Below, in pieces: positions 1 through 5,129 of a DNA stretch of 5,129 bases (position 1 is its first letter; each line of letters starts with the position of its first letter). The notes beneath the pieces were generated by a model. The model was given only the letters and a program-made list of their open reading frames with translations. It was not told the origin of the DNA and did not search any database. Origin of the DNA: Gammaproteobacteria bacterium (lineage in GTDB: Bacteria > Pseudomonadota > Gammaproteobacteria > Pseudomonadales > M0112); the NCBI GenBank assembly GCA_006227085.1, contig SBFY01000140.1, positions 1 to 5,129 on the forward strand, given 5' to 3'. The position numbers and the translations under genes were made by a program.

Positions 1-291
1 GACCGGGTAGGCCGTATCCAGTGGCACATACACAGCGCCCAGCCGGATGGTGGCGAGAATCGCCAGCATCAATTCGGGGGAACGCGGGATATGCAGGCCA
101 ATGTGCTGGCCTGCGCCCATGCCCGCTGCGGCCATGCGTGCAGCCAGCGCTGCCGAGCGGGCGTCCAGTTCGCGGTAACAGTAGCTGCCTCCTGCCCATT
201 GCAGGGCAGTGCGCTCCGGGTAGGCCGCAGCGACAGCAGCAAACCGGCAAGCCAGTGACGGGGAATCAGTGAATGGCAATGCGTCTTCCAT
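1..291 (-). CDS. NRPS-like amino-acid adenylation protein, N-terminal fragment (runs off the left edge)
   Basis: Reading the minus strand from the ATG at 291 gives 97 codons with no stop up to base 1, so the gene continues outside the window. The fragment is the start of an ANL-superfamily adenylation domain, which activates a carboxylic or amino acid as its acyl-AMP and loads it on a carrier thiol. A core A1-like stretch (SYCYRELDARSAALA, about residues 36-50) is followed by core A2 (LGAVYVPLDTAYP, residues 84-96), whose 'VPLD..YP' form is typical of NRPS domains rather than of fatty acyl-CoA ligases. The substrate-code residues lie beyond the edge, so the substrate cannot be read. The ATG at 291 is the only possible start: an in-frame stop lies at 325-327 with no ATG, GTG or TTG between. 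The ribosome site is weak (AGG, 10 nt upstream). It is divergent from darA across 136 bp, which suggests shared control. Confidence 0.88.
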   Translation of the reverse strand, partial: MEDALPFTDSPSLACRFAAVAAAYPERTALQWAGGSYCYRELDARSAALAARMAAAGMGAGQHIGLHIPRSPELMLAILATIRLGAVYVPLDTAYPV

Positions 292-325
292 GACCGGGCA
301 ACCTGGGTTCTGTCGGGAGCTGCAT
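266..325 (-). CDS. Possible 19-codon upstream reading frame overlapping the adenylation start
   Basis: The minus-strand ATG at 325 opens a 19-codon frame (MQLPTEPRLPGHGRRIAIH) ending in TGA at 268-266. It is preceded by AAGGAGG (342-336), the strongest ribosome-site match in this control region, with a 10-nt spacer. The frame is offset by one base from the adenylation gene and overlaps its first eight or so codons. It could be a leader peptide tuning translation of the adenylation enzyme, or chance. If the TATAAT at 329-324 is the true promoter, the transcript would start after this ATG and the frame would not be translated. Confidence 0.2.
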   Translation of the reverse strand: MQLPTEPRLPGHGRRIAIH

Positions 326-352
326 TATAGGGAATCCTCCTTGCGAGGCGAA
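324..352 (-). promoter_or_regulatory. Candidate sigma70 promoter for the adenylation gene
   Basis: On the minus strand bases 329-324 read TATAAT, a perfect -10 hexamer. Seventeen bases upstream, bases 352-347 read TTCGCC, a poor -35 (about 3 of 6 matches). Transcription would begin near 317, some 25 nt before the ATG at 291. This rests on motif matching only. The same TATAAT overlaps the ATG of a short upstream reading frame, so the two readings compete. Confidence 0.38.
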
Positions 353-382
353 ACGGTTTGGCGATGCAGGCAAGGGGATCTA

Positions 383-391
383 TGCGATAAT
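383..391 (+). promoter_or_regulatory. Candidate extended -10 promoter for the darA operon
   Basis: TGCGATAAT combines the TGn extension with a 5-of-6 match to TATAAT (GATAAT at 386-391). No good -35 sits at 16-18 nt; TTGGCG at 358-363 is 22 nt away, too far. An extended -10 can work without a -35, especially with an activator. The predicted start near 398 would leave a leader of about 30 nt before the darA ATG. It is a motif-level call only. Confidence 0.42.
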
Positions 392-413
392 TGCCCCGTT
401 TTGTCACAACGAT

Positions 414-418
414 GAGGT
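414..418 (+). promoter_or_regulatory. Ribosome binding site of darA
   Basis: GAGGT lies 9 nt upstream of the ATG at 428, a good Shine-Dalgarno position. It supports 428 as the start rather than an internal codon. Confidence 0.7.
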
Positions 419-427
419 GCGCCCGGC

Positions 428-1381
428 ATGAAACGGGTACTGGTGATTTCGTACTCGCAAACCGGGCAGCTGGCAGAGGTCGTGCAATCGGTGACGGCGC
501 CGTTGGCGGCCGACCCGGCCATCGATCTGGTGCATGAAATCCTGCGGCCTTGTGAGCCGTACCCGTTCCCGTGGCCATTCCTGCATTTCTTCAACACCTT
601 CCCGGAAACGGTCTACGAACAGCCGAAGCCGATTGCGCCGCTACAGGTCGATCCGGATGCGTCTTTCGATCTCATCATCCTCGCCTACCAGGTGTGGTTC
701 CTGTCGCCGGCACAGCCGGTCATGGCCTTCCTGCAAAGTGAGGCGGCAACGCGATTGCTGAAGGGCCGGCCAGTGATGACCCTGATTGCCTGCCGCAATA
801 TGTGGCTGCAGGCGCAAGGCGTGATGCAGCAACACCTGCAGCGCCTCGGCGCACGGCTGGTGGATAACGCTGTGCTGGTGGATCGTGCACATCCTGCCGC
901 GACCTTTATTTCCACACCGATGTGGATGCTGACCGGCGATCGCGGCCCCTTCCTTGGTGGGCGCGTGCCAGCCGCGGGTATCCCCGCCGATGTCATTGCC
1001 AATGCCCGCCGTTTTGGTGAGGCCATTTGCCAGCAATTGCCGGACTGGGATGGGCAGCGGCCGATGCTGGCCGGGCTGGGGGCGGTGACGGTGAATGAGC
1101 GGCTGATTGCCTCTGAAACCATCGCCCGCCGCAGTTTCCTGATCTGGGGAAAGTTGCTCAGGCGCATCGGGGCGCCCGAGTCAAGATTGCGCCGCTTTGT
1201 GCTTTGCTTCTATATTCTCTTCCTGGTCACCATGATCCTGACGGTCGTCCCCATCAGTGCCATCATCAAGCGCCTGCTGGCGCCCTTGACGCGTGACCGT
1301 ATTGCCCGCCAACGGGCAGAATTGGCAGCGCCTTCCGGCGAAGGCACCGAGCGAATGGAAGCAGTGACTGATGTCAGATAA
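428..1381 (+). CDS. darA: Dialkylresorcinol condensing/aromatising enzyme, DarA family
   Basis: This 317-residue protein matches my recollection of the DarA family, annotated 'dialkylresorcinol condensing enzyme'. In characterised DAR pathways DarB makes a cyclohexanedione from two acyl thioesters and DarA is the partner that converts it to the aromatic resorcinol. The N-terminus (MKRVLVISYSQTGQLAEVV) has the strand plus S-x-T-G loop of a flavodoxin-like fold, where the loop would hold an FMN phosphate. The proline-rich segment after residue 40 (PCEPYPFPWPFLHFFNTFPE) and 'LAYQVWFLSPAQP' (85-97) look like family motifs. Residues about 257-280 form one strongly hydrophobic segment followed by a basic stretch (KRLLAPLTRDRIARQR), suggesting a membrane anchor. 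The gene opens a four-gene operon and overlaps darB by 11 nt. The family call is firm; the FMN-dependent chemistry is inferred. Confidence 0.85.
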   Translation: MKRVLVISYSQTGQLAEVVQSVTAPLAADPAIDLVHEILRPCEPYPFPWPFLHFFNTFPETVYEQPKPIAPLQVDPDASFDLIILAYQVWFLSPAQPVMAFLQSEAATRLLKGRPVMTLIACRNMWLQAQGVMQQHLQRLGARLVDNAVLVDRAHPAATFISTPMWMLTGDRGPFLGGRVPAAGIPADVIANARRFGEAICQQLPDWDGQRPMLAGLGAVTVNERLIASETIARRSFLIWGKLLRRIGAPESRLRRFVLCFYILFLVTMILTVVPISAIIKRLLAPLTRDRIARQRAELAAPSGEGTERMEAVTDVR

Positions 1382-2522
1382 AGCGGTTTACATCACAGGT
1401 ACATCGGCCTTCCTGCCGCATGCGCCAGTCGGCAATGACGACATGGAACGCATTCTCGGCCAGGTGGGCAGCAAACCCTCGCGCGCGCGACGCACGATCT
1501 TGCGCAGCAATGGCATTACCCATCGCCATTACGCGATCGACCCGAACACCCTGCAGTTCACCCACAACGATGCACAACTGGCGGCCGCTGCCGTGCGCGG
1601 CCTGGCCCATGCCGGTTTTGCGTTGGAACAGGTGGGTTGCCTGGCTTGTGGCACATCGATCGCCGACCAGCTCATGCCGGGGCATGCAGTGATGGTGCAA
1701 GGCGAATTGAAATTGCCGGCGTGCGAAGTGGTATCGACCAGCGGTGTTTGTGTGGCGGGCATGGCTGCCATGAAATACGCATACATGGCCATCAAGAGCG
1801 GCCAACACAGCAGTGCAGTCGCGACGGGTTCCGAACTGTCATCGGCCAGCATGAAAGCCGATAACTTCACGCCGGAAATCGAAAGCAAGGTCGACAGTCT
1901 CGAGAAACAACCCGAGATCGCCTTTGAAAAGGATTTCCTGCGCTGGATGTTGTCAGACGGTGCCGGTGCTGTCTTGTTACAGGATGCCCCGCGTGGCGAT
2001 GGCCTGTCATTGCGTGTTGATTGGGTTGATATCCTCTCCTATGCCGGCGAGATGGAAGCCTGCATGTATGCCGGCGCGGTCAAGCAGTCGGATGGTTCAC
2101 TGAAAGGCTGGCAGCATTTCACCGCCGATGCCGTGCGCGCGGAATCGGTGATGTCGGTGAAGCAGGATGTGAAACTGTTGAACGAACAAGTCATCCGCTA
2201 CACGGTGGAGAAACCCTTGCAAGCCCTCAAGGCCAAACACGGTTTGCATGCCGATGCGATTGACTGGTTTATCCCGCATTACTCGTCGAAGTTTTTCCGT
2301 GACAAGGTATACGAAGGCCTGCAAAACGCTGGCCTGGATATCGCGCAGGATCGCTGGTTCAGCAATCTCGCCAGCAAGGGCAACACGGGCTCGGCTTCCA
2401 TTTTCATCATGCTCGATGAGCTTTATCGCAGTGGTGAATTGAAGGCTGGCCAGACGCTGCTGTGTTATGTGCCGGAGAGCGGCCGTTTCTCTACCGCGTT
2501 CATGCACCTCACGGTGGTGTAA
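1371..2522 (+). CDS. darB: FabH-like 3-oxoacyl-ACP synthase, DarB-type ketosynthase
   Basis: This 383-residue protein is a KAS III/FabH-family condensing enzyme, about 60 residues longer than E. coli FabH. The nucleophile is Cys127 in VSTSGVCVAGM. His303 in IPHYSS and Asn338 in SKGNTGSAS complete the Cys-His-Asn triad, so the enzyme looks catalytically intact. The residues after the His differ from the HQAN of housekeeping FabH. 'LSDGAGAVLLQD' (195-205) is the usual glycine-rich thiolase-fold segment. Next to darA, the best call is DarB, which in studied systems joins a 3-oxoacyl and an unsaturated acyl thioester into a cyclohexanedione. The start at 1371 sits inside the darA end, with GGAAG at 1357-1361 as a modest ribosome site, so translational coupling is likely. 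A plain FabH is less likely because of the partner and the sequence around His303. Confidence 0.88.
   Translation: MSDKAVYITGTSAFLPHAPVGNDDMERILGQVGSKPSRARRTILRSNGITHRHYAIDPNTLQFTHNDAQLAAAAVRGLAHAGFALEQVGCLACGTSIADQLMPGHAVMVQGELKLPACEVVSTSGVCVAGMAAMKYAYMAIKSGQHSSAVATGSELSSASMKADNFTPEIESKVDSLEKQPEIAFEKDFLRWMLSDGAGAVLLQDAPRGDGLSLRVDWVDILSYAGEMEACMYAGAVKQSDGSLKGWQHFTADAVRAESVMSVKQDVKLLNEQVIRYTVEKPLQALKAKHGLHADAIDWFIPHYSSKFFRDKVYEGLQNAGLDIAQDRWFSNLASKGNTGSASIFIMLDELYRSGELKAGQTLLCYVPESGRFSTAFMHLTVV
2513..2517 (+). promoter_or_regulatory. Ribosome binding site supporting the GTG start at 2525
   Basis: GGTGG lies within the last codons of darB, 7 nt before GTG 2525. It supports that start over the in-frame ATG at 2462, which would lie 61 nt inside darB. 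Confidence 0.4.
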
Positions 2523-2524
2523 GC

Positions 2525-2929
2525 GTGGACAAGGACGAAGTCCCGCAAGACGCCATCCACACCTACGGCGGCCATCGCAAACTGTTTTACGCCACCGACA
2601 AGGATGGCGAATACCTTGGTGTGCAATCTTCCGGCTGGGAAGCCGAAGCGATAGCAACCGGCTCTGCACTGGAAGAACTCGATCGCCTGCGTGCCGATGC
2701 CTGGGCGCGGGCCAGTCGCGGTGAGACTTCGCCGCTGGAATATTACATGGTGCTGCGGCGCATGGATGTCGCATTGTTATCGCAGACCAGTGGGCTCTGG
2801 CAATGGCGCGTGCGCCGGCATTTCAAACCGGCCGTGTATGCGCGACTCAGCGATCGCGTGCTCGCGCGCTACAGCGACGCACTCGGTATTGATATCGCCA
2901 CGCTGAAAATCCTTAAGGAAACCCCGTGA
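2525..2929 (+). CDS. Unrecognised 134-residue protein between darB and the BtrH-like gene
   Basis: I do not recognise a family. With the GTG at 2525 the gene begins 2 nt after the darB stop and ends with a 4-nt GTGA overlap with the next gene, so it is a genuine operon member. The product is soluble, charged and mostly helical by eye, with no signal peptide, membrane segment or cysteine. The N-terminal part (about 10-35) has HTYGGHRKLFYATDKDG and a tryptophan-containing GWEAEA stretch. The C-terminal third (RLSDRVLARYSDALGIDIATLKIL) resembles the last helices of Xre-like helix-turn-helix domains ('ALGi...L'), but the rest of such a domain is not evident, so I do not call a regulator. A partner or helper of the flanking enzymes is the contextual guess. 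A longer form from ATG 2462 is possible but would overlap darB by 61 nt. Confidence 0.75.
   Translation: MDKDEVPQDAIHTYGGHRKLFYATDKDGEYLGVQSSGWEAEAIATGSALEELDRLRADAWARASRGETSPLEYYMVLRRMDVALLSQTSGLWQWRVRRHFKPAVYARLSDRVLARYSDALGIDIATLKILKETP
2915..2920 (+). promoter_or_regulatory. Ribosome binding site of the BtrH-like gene
   Basis: AAGGAA lies inside the end of the upstream gene, 5 nt before GTG 2926. It decides that GTG as the start, which overlaps the upstream TGA (GTGA), a classic translational-coupling arrangement. Confidence 0.65.
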
Positions 2930-3948
2930 CGACCCCAGAGCCTTTAAACGCTTTCCAGCATCGCCAATCCGCGCACTGCGAAAGCGGTGTGGTGTCATCA
3001 ATGATGACGCACCACGGCCTGGCCATGAGCGAACCGATGGCGTTTGGCCTGTCATCCTCATTGACCTTTGCATTGATCCCGTTGGTGAAGTTGTCCGGCC
3101 TGCCATTGATCGCCTATCGCATGCCGCCGAAATTCATCATCAACGGCGTGCGCAAGCAGGTCGGCTTCCATTTGCACTCACAAACCTTCCGCAATGCCGA
3201 CAAGGGCATGGACGCGCTGGATCGCGCGCTGGACGAAGGGCGCGTGGTGGGCCTGCAAACCTCGGTGTTCTGGTTGCCGTATTTCCCGGAAGACATGCGC
3301 TTTCATTTCAATGCCCACAACCTGCTGGTGTATGGGCGCGAAGGCAGTGACTACCTGATCAGCGATCCCGTGTTTGAGGGTGTGGTGCGGGCTGATCGTG
3401 CGTCCTTGCAAAAAGCCCGTTTTGCCAAAGGCGCCTTGGCGGCGAAAGGCCTGATGTATTTCCCCGAACACGTACCATCAACGATCGATTATGCCCGCGC
3501 CATCCCGGCCGCTATCCGCAAGAACGAGCGCATCATGACGCGAGCCCCGTTCCCGTTCATCGGTGTGCGCGGCATTCGCGGCATGGGCAAGAACCTGCGG
3601 AAAGTGGCCGCCGATGCCAGCAAGCGCGATAAATACCTGCCGCTGTATCTCGGCCATATCGTGCGCATGCAGGAAGAGATTGGCACGGGTGGCGCCGGCT
3701 TCCGGTTTATTTATGCGGCCTTCCTGCGCGAGTCGGCCAAGCTGCTTGGCAGCGATATCCTGAAAGAAGGCGCAGCGAAGATGACTGAGGCCGGTGACGA
3801 ATGGCGGATGTTTGCGCTGCGCGCTACGCGCATGTGCAAGGGCCGTGAGGCGATGGATATCCCGCTATTGGATGAGATCCTCAACCGTTGTGCCGATCGC
3901 GAAATCGCCGCCTGGGAAGTGTTGCGGCAATTGCCCGGCGTAAAATAA
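2926..3948 (+). CDS. BtrH_N / DUF4872 family acyltransferase-like protein
   Basis: This 340-residue protein has the layout of BtrH-family proteins: a BtrH_N domain (about 14-150) and a helical DUF4872-like C-terminal part (about 165-335). BtrH of butirosin biosynthesis transfers an acyl group from a carrier protein to an aminoglycoside amine. Here Cys18 in AHCESG is the likely nucleophile, His131 in HFNAHNLLVYG the base, and Asp147 in DYLISDP the third member. This order recalls the papain/C39-peptidase fold on which I model the family; the triad is my inference from motif order. No signal peptide or clear membrane helix is seen; residues 43-64 are hydrophobic but probably part of the core. 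It is the last gene of the DAR operon and is followed at once by a terminator. The likely job is to acylate the resorcinol or a related acceptor from a carrier thioester. The acceptor and donor are unknown. Confidence 0.82.
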   Translation: MTTPEPLNAFQHRQSAHCESGVVSSMMTHHGLAMSEPMAFGLSSSLTFALIPLVKLSGLPLIAYRMPPKFIINGVRKQVGFHLHSQTFRNADKGMDALDRALDEGRVVGLQTSVFWLPYFPEDMRFHFNAHNLLVYGREGSDYLISDPVFEGVVRADRASLQKARFAKGALAAKGLMYFPEHVPSTIDYARAIPAAIRKNERIMTRAPFPFIGVRGIRGMGKNLRKVAADASKRDKYLPLYLGHIVRMQEEIGTGGAGFRFIYAAFLRESAKLLGSDILKEGAAKMTEAGDEWRMFALRATRMCKGREAMDIPLLDEILNRCADREIAAWEVLRQLPGVK

Positions 3949-3954
3949 GCGCCC

Positions 3955-3988
3955 AATAAAAAAGCCGCCCGCAGGCGGCTTTTTTATT
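3955..3988. terminator. Bidirectional intrinsic terminator between converging units
   Basis: AATAAAAAAGCCGCC (3955-3969) pairs perfectly with GGCGGCTTTTTTATT (3974-3988) around the loop CGCA. The GC core is 6 bp, flanked by six A and six T, so each strand shows a GC stem followed by a six-T run. It begins 6 nt after the stop of the BtrH-like gene and ends 7 nt before the stop of the convergent DUF502 gene, so it can end both transcripts. Confidence 0.93.
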
Positions 3989-3995
3989 GATGGCT

Positions 3996-4592
3996 TTAGA
4001 TCACGGCCTTGCCTTGCAACAAGGTGTTGGCGCCGATACCCATGGCTTTCAGGCAGTGCAAGGTATCGGCTTGTGCATTCTCCAGTACACGGATGCGATC
4101 AGGCGCCATCACAAACACAGCGCCGGAAAACGGTGCCGGCGCACCGGGAATAAACACCACCACATGGCCGTCATCGAGGCGTTCCATTTCAAAACCGAAT
4201 TGCCAGCCATCGTCAAAGCGGGCCAGCACAGCCTGGTGCTGGTTATCCGAGCTCAAACCGATCATGGTTTCACCCATGCCCTTGATGAACTGGTAGCCGG
4301 GCAGCTTGGTGAGCACCGCTTTTTCGATGCGATCCACCAGTCCTTTCAATCGTGCGCGACGTGCGAGAAGGCCCGCCGCAAAGCACAGGCCGAGCAGGGC
4401 GGCAATGCCGATGACATCAGCCACCAGTACACCGCCGACACTTTCAATCGGGATCAGTTTTTCAAATGGCAACAGTACCTTGTTGATCACTGCCAGCGCT
4501 TGCTGGATCACGAGTAATAAGACGACGATCGGTGCCAGGAATACCAGCCCGCCGATCACCGTTGTCTTGACGAAGCCGACATGCTGTTTCAT
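3996..4592 (-). CDS. DUF502 family inner-membrane protein
   Basis: This 198-residue protein fits the DUF502 family, whose function is not established. Two hydrophobic segments are clear: about residues 9-33 (KTTVIGGLVFLAPIVVLLLV) and 52-76 (VADVIGIAALLGLCFAAGLL). The second is followed by a basic cluster (RRARLK), which suggests that the following loop faces the cytoplasm. The soluble part carries the family-like stretch FIPGAPAPFSGAVFVM (147-162). The start at 4592 has a strong ribosome site, AGGAGG at 4602-4597, 4 nt upstream. It lies 24 nt downstream of the stop of the preceding minus-strand gene, so the two are probably co-transcribed. It converges on the DAR operon and there is no reason from sequence to think it acts in that pathway. 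Confidence 0.87.
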   Translation of the reverse strand: MKQHVGFVKTTVIGGLVFLAPIVVLLLVIQQALAVINKVLLPFEKLIPIESVGGVLVADVIGIAALLGLCFAAGLLARRARLKGLVDRIEKAVLTKLPGYQFIKGMGETMIGLSSDNQHQAVLARFDDGWQFGFEMERLDDGHVVVFIPGAPAPFSGAVFVMAPDRIRVLENAQADTLHCLKAMGIGANTLLQGKAVI

Positions 4593-4596
4593 GTGT

Positions 4597-4602
4597 CCTC
4601 CT
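4597..4602 (-). promoter_or_regulatory. Ribosome binding site of the DUF502 gene
   Basis: On the minus strand AGGAGG is followed by ACAC and the ATG at 4592. It is the full consensus with a short 4-nt spacer and fixes the start. Confidence 0.75.
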
Positions 4603-4616
4603 GATGGAACCAGGCT

Positions 4617-5129
4617 TTATCGTGAGCAGCGTATCACGCTGAAGCGCCCTTGCGGGTCGGAGTCGATATACAGCAAGGTGCTCACCGTGCCATGCAGCCA
4701 TGCGTGGATGGCGGCACCGGCCTGGCTGTCATACCAGGGCAGTGTCTTGCGGTAATCCAGCAGTGTGCAGCCATTGGCCAAAGCCTGCAGTGGCGCAACC
4801 AGTGTCTCATCGACATGCTGGCCTATCGCCAATGCCGTCCCTGCAGGCAGCGGGTGTTGCTGCCATTCCTGTTGCAGGTCTCCAAAGGTGCTTGATGTGA
4901 CCACTTGGTCAATGCATGCGATGGCATCACGCGGGTCATCGTCGGCGGCCAGTACCAGCCAGTCACTGCTTTCACCCACCGTGGTGCCGGCATCCAGCAT
5001 CAAGCGCGTGCGATGGTCCGCCAGCGGCAGGGTGACGATGTCCACGGTACCGACCAGTGCGGTATTTACCGTGTGCTGGTTGAGATCCAGCTGCGCCAGT
5101 TGCAGGGCGCTTTCCAGCGGTGCGTGACG
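4617..5129 (-). CDS. C-terminal part of an uncertain protein, possibly ketosynthase-fold (chain-length-factor-like)
   Basis: The frame is open from the right edge to the TAA at 4619-4617, giving 170 residues; the GTG at 5045 is internal, since the frame continues upstream to the edge. I do not recognise it with confidence. The segment from residue 4 (PLESALQLAQLDLN, then TALVGTVDIVTLPL, then GESSDWLVLAADDDPRDAI) follows the order seen in beta-ketoacyl synthases after the active-site cysteine: helix, 'ALVGGvD' strand, 'GE...LVL' strand. The last strand (LLYIDSDPQGRFSVIRC) could match the final strand pair of that fold. The histidine motifs of active ketosynthases are absent and the C-terminal half is short, so it would be an inactive partner resembling the chain-length factors of aryl polyene clusters. 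No membrane segment is seen. It precedes DUF502 by 24 nt in one transcript. The reading frame is sound; the family is a weak guess. Confidence 0.6.
   Translation of the reverse strand, partial: RHAPLESALQLAQLDLNQHTVNTALVGTVDIVTLPLADHRTRLMLDAGTTVGESSDWLVLAADDDPRDAIACIDQVVTSSTFGDLQQEWQQHPLPAGTALAIGQHVDETLVAPLQALANGCTLLDYRKTLPWYDSQAGAAIHAWLHGTVSTLLYIDSDPQGRFSVIRCSR

Noticed and set aside
336..348. CCTC/GAGG small hairpin in the control region
   Set aside because: A 4-bp stem is expected by chance and it has no T tract, so it is not a terminator or a convincing operator.
358..363. TTGGCG as a -35 element for the darA promoter
   Set aside because: The spacer to GATAAT is 22 nt, outside the usual 16-18.
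69..578. 169-codon minus-strand frame across the control region and the darA start
   Set aside because: It conflicts with the adenylation fragment in another minus frame, which has core A2, and with darA; its composition is shadow-like.
641..1167. Two overlapping minus-strand frames within darA
   Set aside because: They are antisense shadows in GC-rich coding DNA with no ribosome site or domain.
2462..2524. Longer N-terminus of the 134-residue protein from ATG 2462
   Set aside because: It would overlap darB by 61 nt and add residues with shadow composition (LCAGERPFLYRVHAP); GTG 2525 has a reasonable site and the usual operon spacing.
2097..2774. 225-codon open frame on the minus strand across the end of darB
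   Set aside because: It is antisense to well-supported genes, has arginine- and histidine-rich shadow composition and shows no domain.
3987..4517. 176-codon plus-strand frame antisense to DUF502
   Set aside because: The opposite strand encodes a clear DUF502 protein with two membrane segments and a perfect ribosome site; this frame begins just after the terminator and has no recognisable features.
4617..5045. Start of the right-edge gene at GTG 5045
   Set aside because: The frame stays open to the edge and the upstream residues (PLESALQLAQLDLN..ALVGTVD) look like continuous protein, so the true start is outside the window.

Overview
The window looks like GC-rich proteobacterial DNA (beta- or gamma-type is my guess from codon use, compact operons and gene families; no marker gene fixes the taxon). 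It holds one edge of a specialised-metabolism locus of the dialkylresorcinol (DAR) type, followed across a strong terminator by a convergent two-gene unit.

Layout. (1) Positions 1-291, minus strand: the first 97 residues of an NRPS-like amino-acid adenylation protein that runs off the left edge. (2) Positions 292-427: a divergent control region with a perfect TATAAT facing left and an extended -10 facing right. (3) Positions 428-3948, plus strand: a tight four-gene operon with overlaps of 11 and 4 nt and one 2-nt gap. Its genes are darA (dialkylresorcinol condensing/aromatising enzyme), darB (FabH-like ketosynthase with an intact Cys-His-Asn triad), an unrecognised 134-residue protein, and a BtrH_N/DUF4872-type acyltransferase with a visible Cys-His-Asp set. 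(4) Positions 3955-3988: a perfect 15-bp hairpin with T tracts on both strands, serving both converging units. (5) Positions 3996-4592, minus: a DUF502 membrane protein. (6) Positions 4617-5129, minus: the C-terminal 170 residues of a protein with weak resemblance to ketosynthase-fold (chain-length-factor-like) proteins, cut by the right edge.

How the genes may work together. In characterised DAR pathways DarB joins two acyl thioesters into a cyclohexanedione and DarA converts it to the resorcinol. BtrH-family proteins move an acyl group from a carrier protein to a small-molecule acceptor, and adenylation enzymes activate carboxylic or amino acids. My inference is that this locus makes a dialkylresorcinol and then decorates it, by ester or amide formation, with an activated acyl or aminoacyl group. 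No carrier protein, transporter or thioesterase lies in the window, so these would have to be nearby. I saw no tRNA, rRNA, CRISPR array, insertion sequence or riboswitch, and no gene-free stretch longer than 136 bases.
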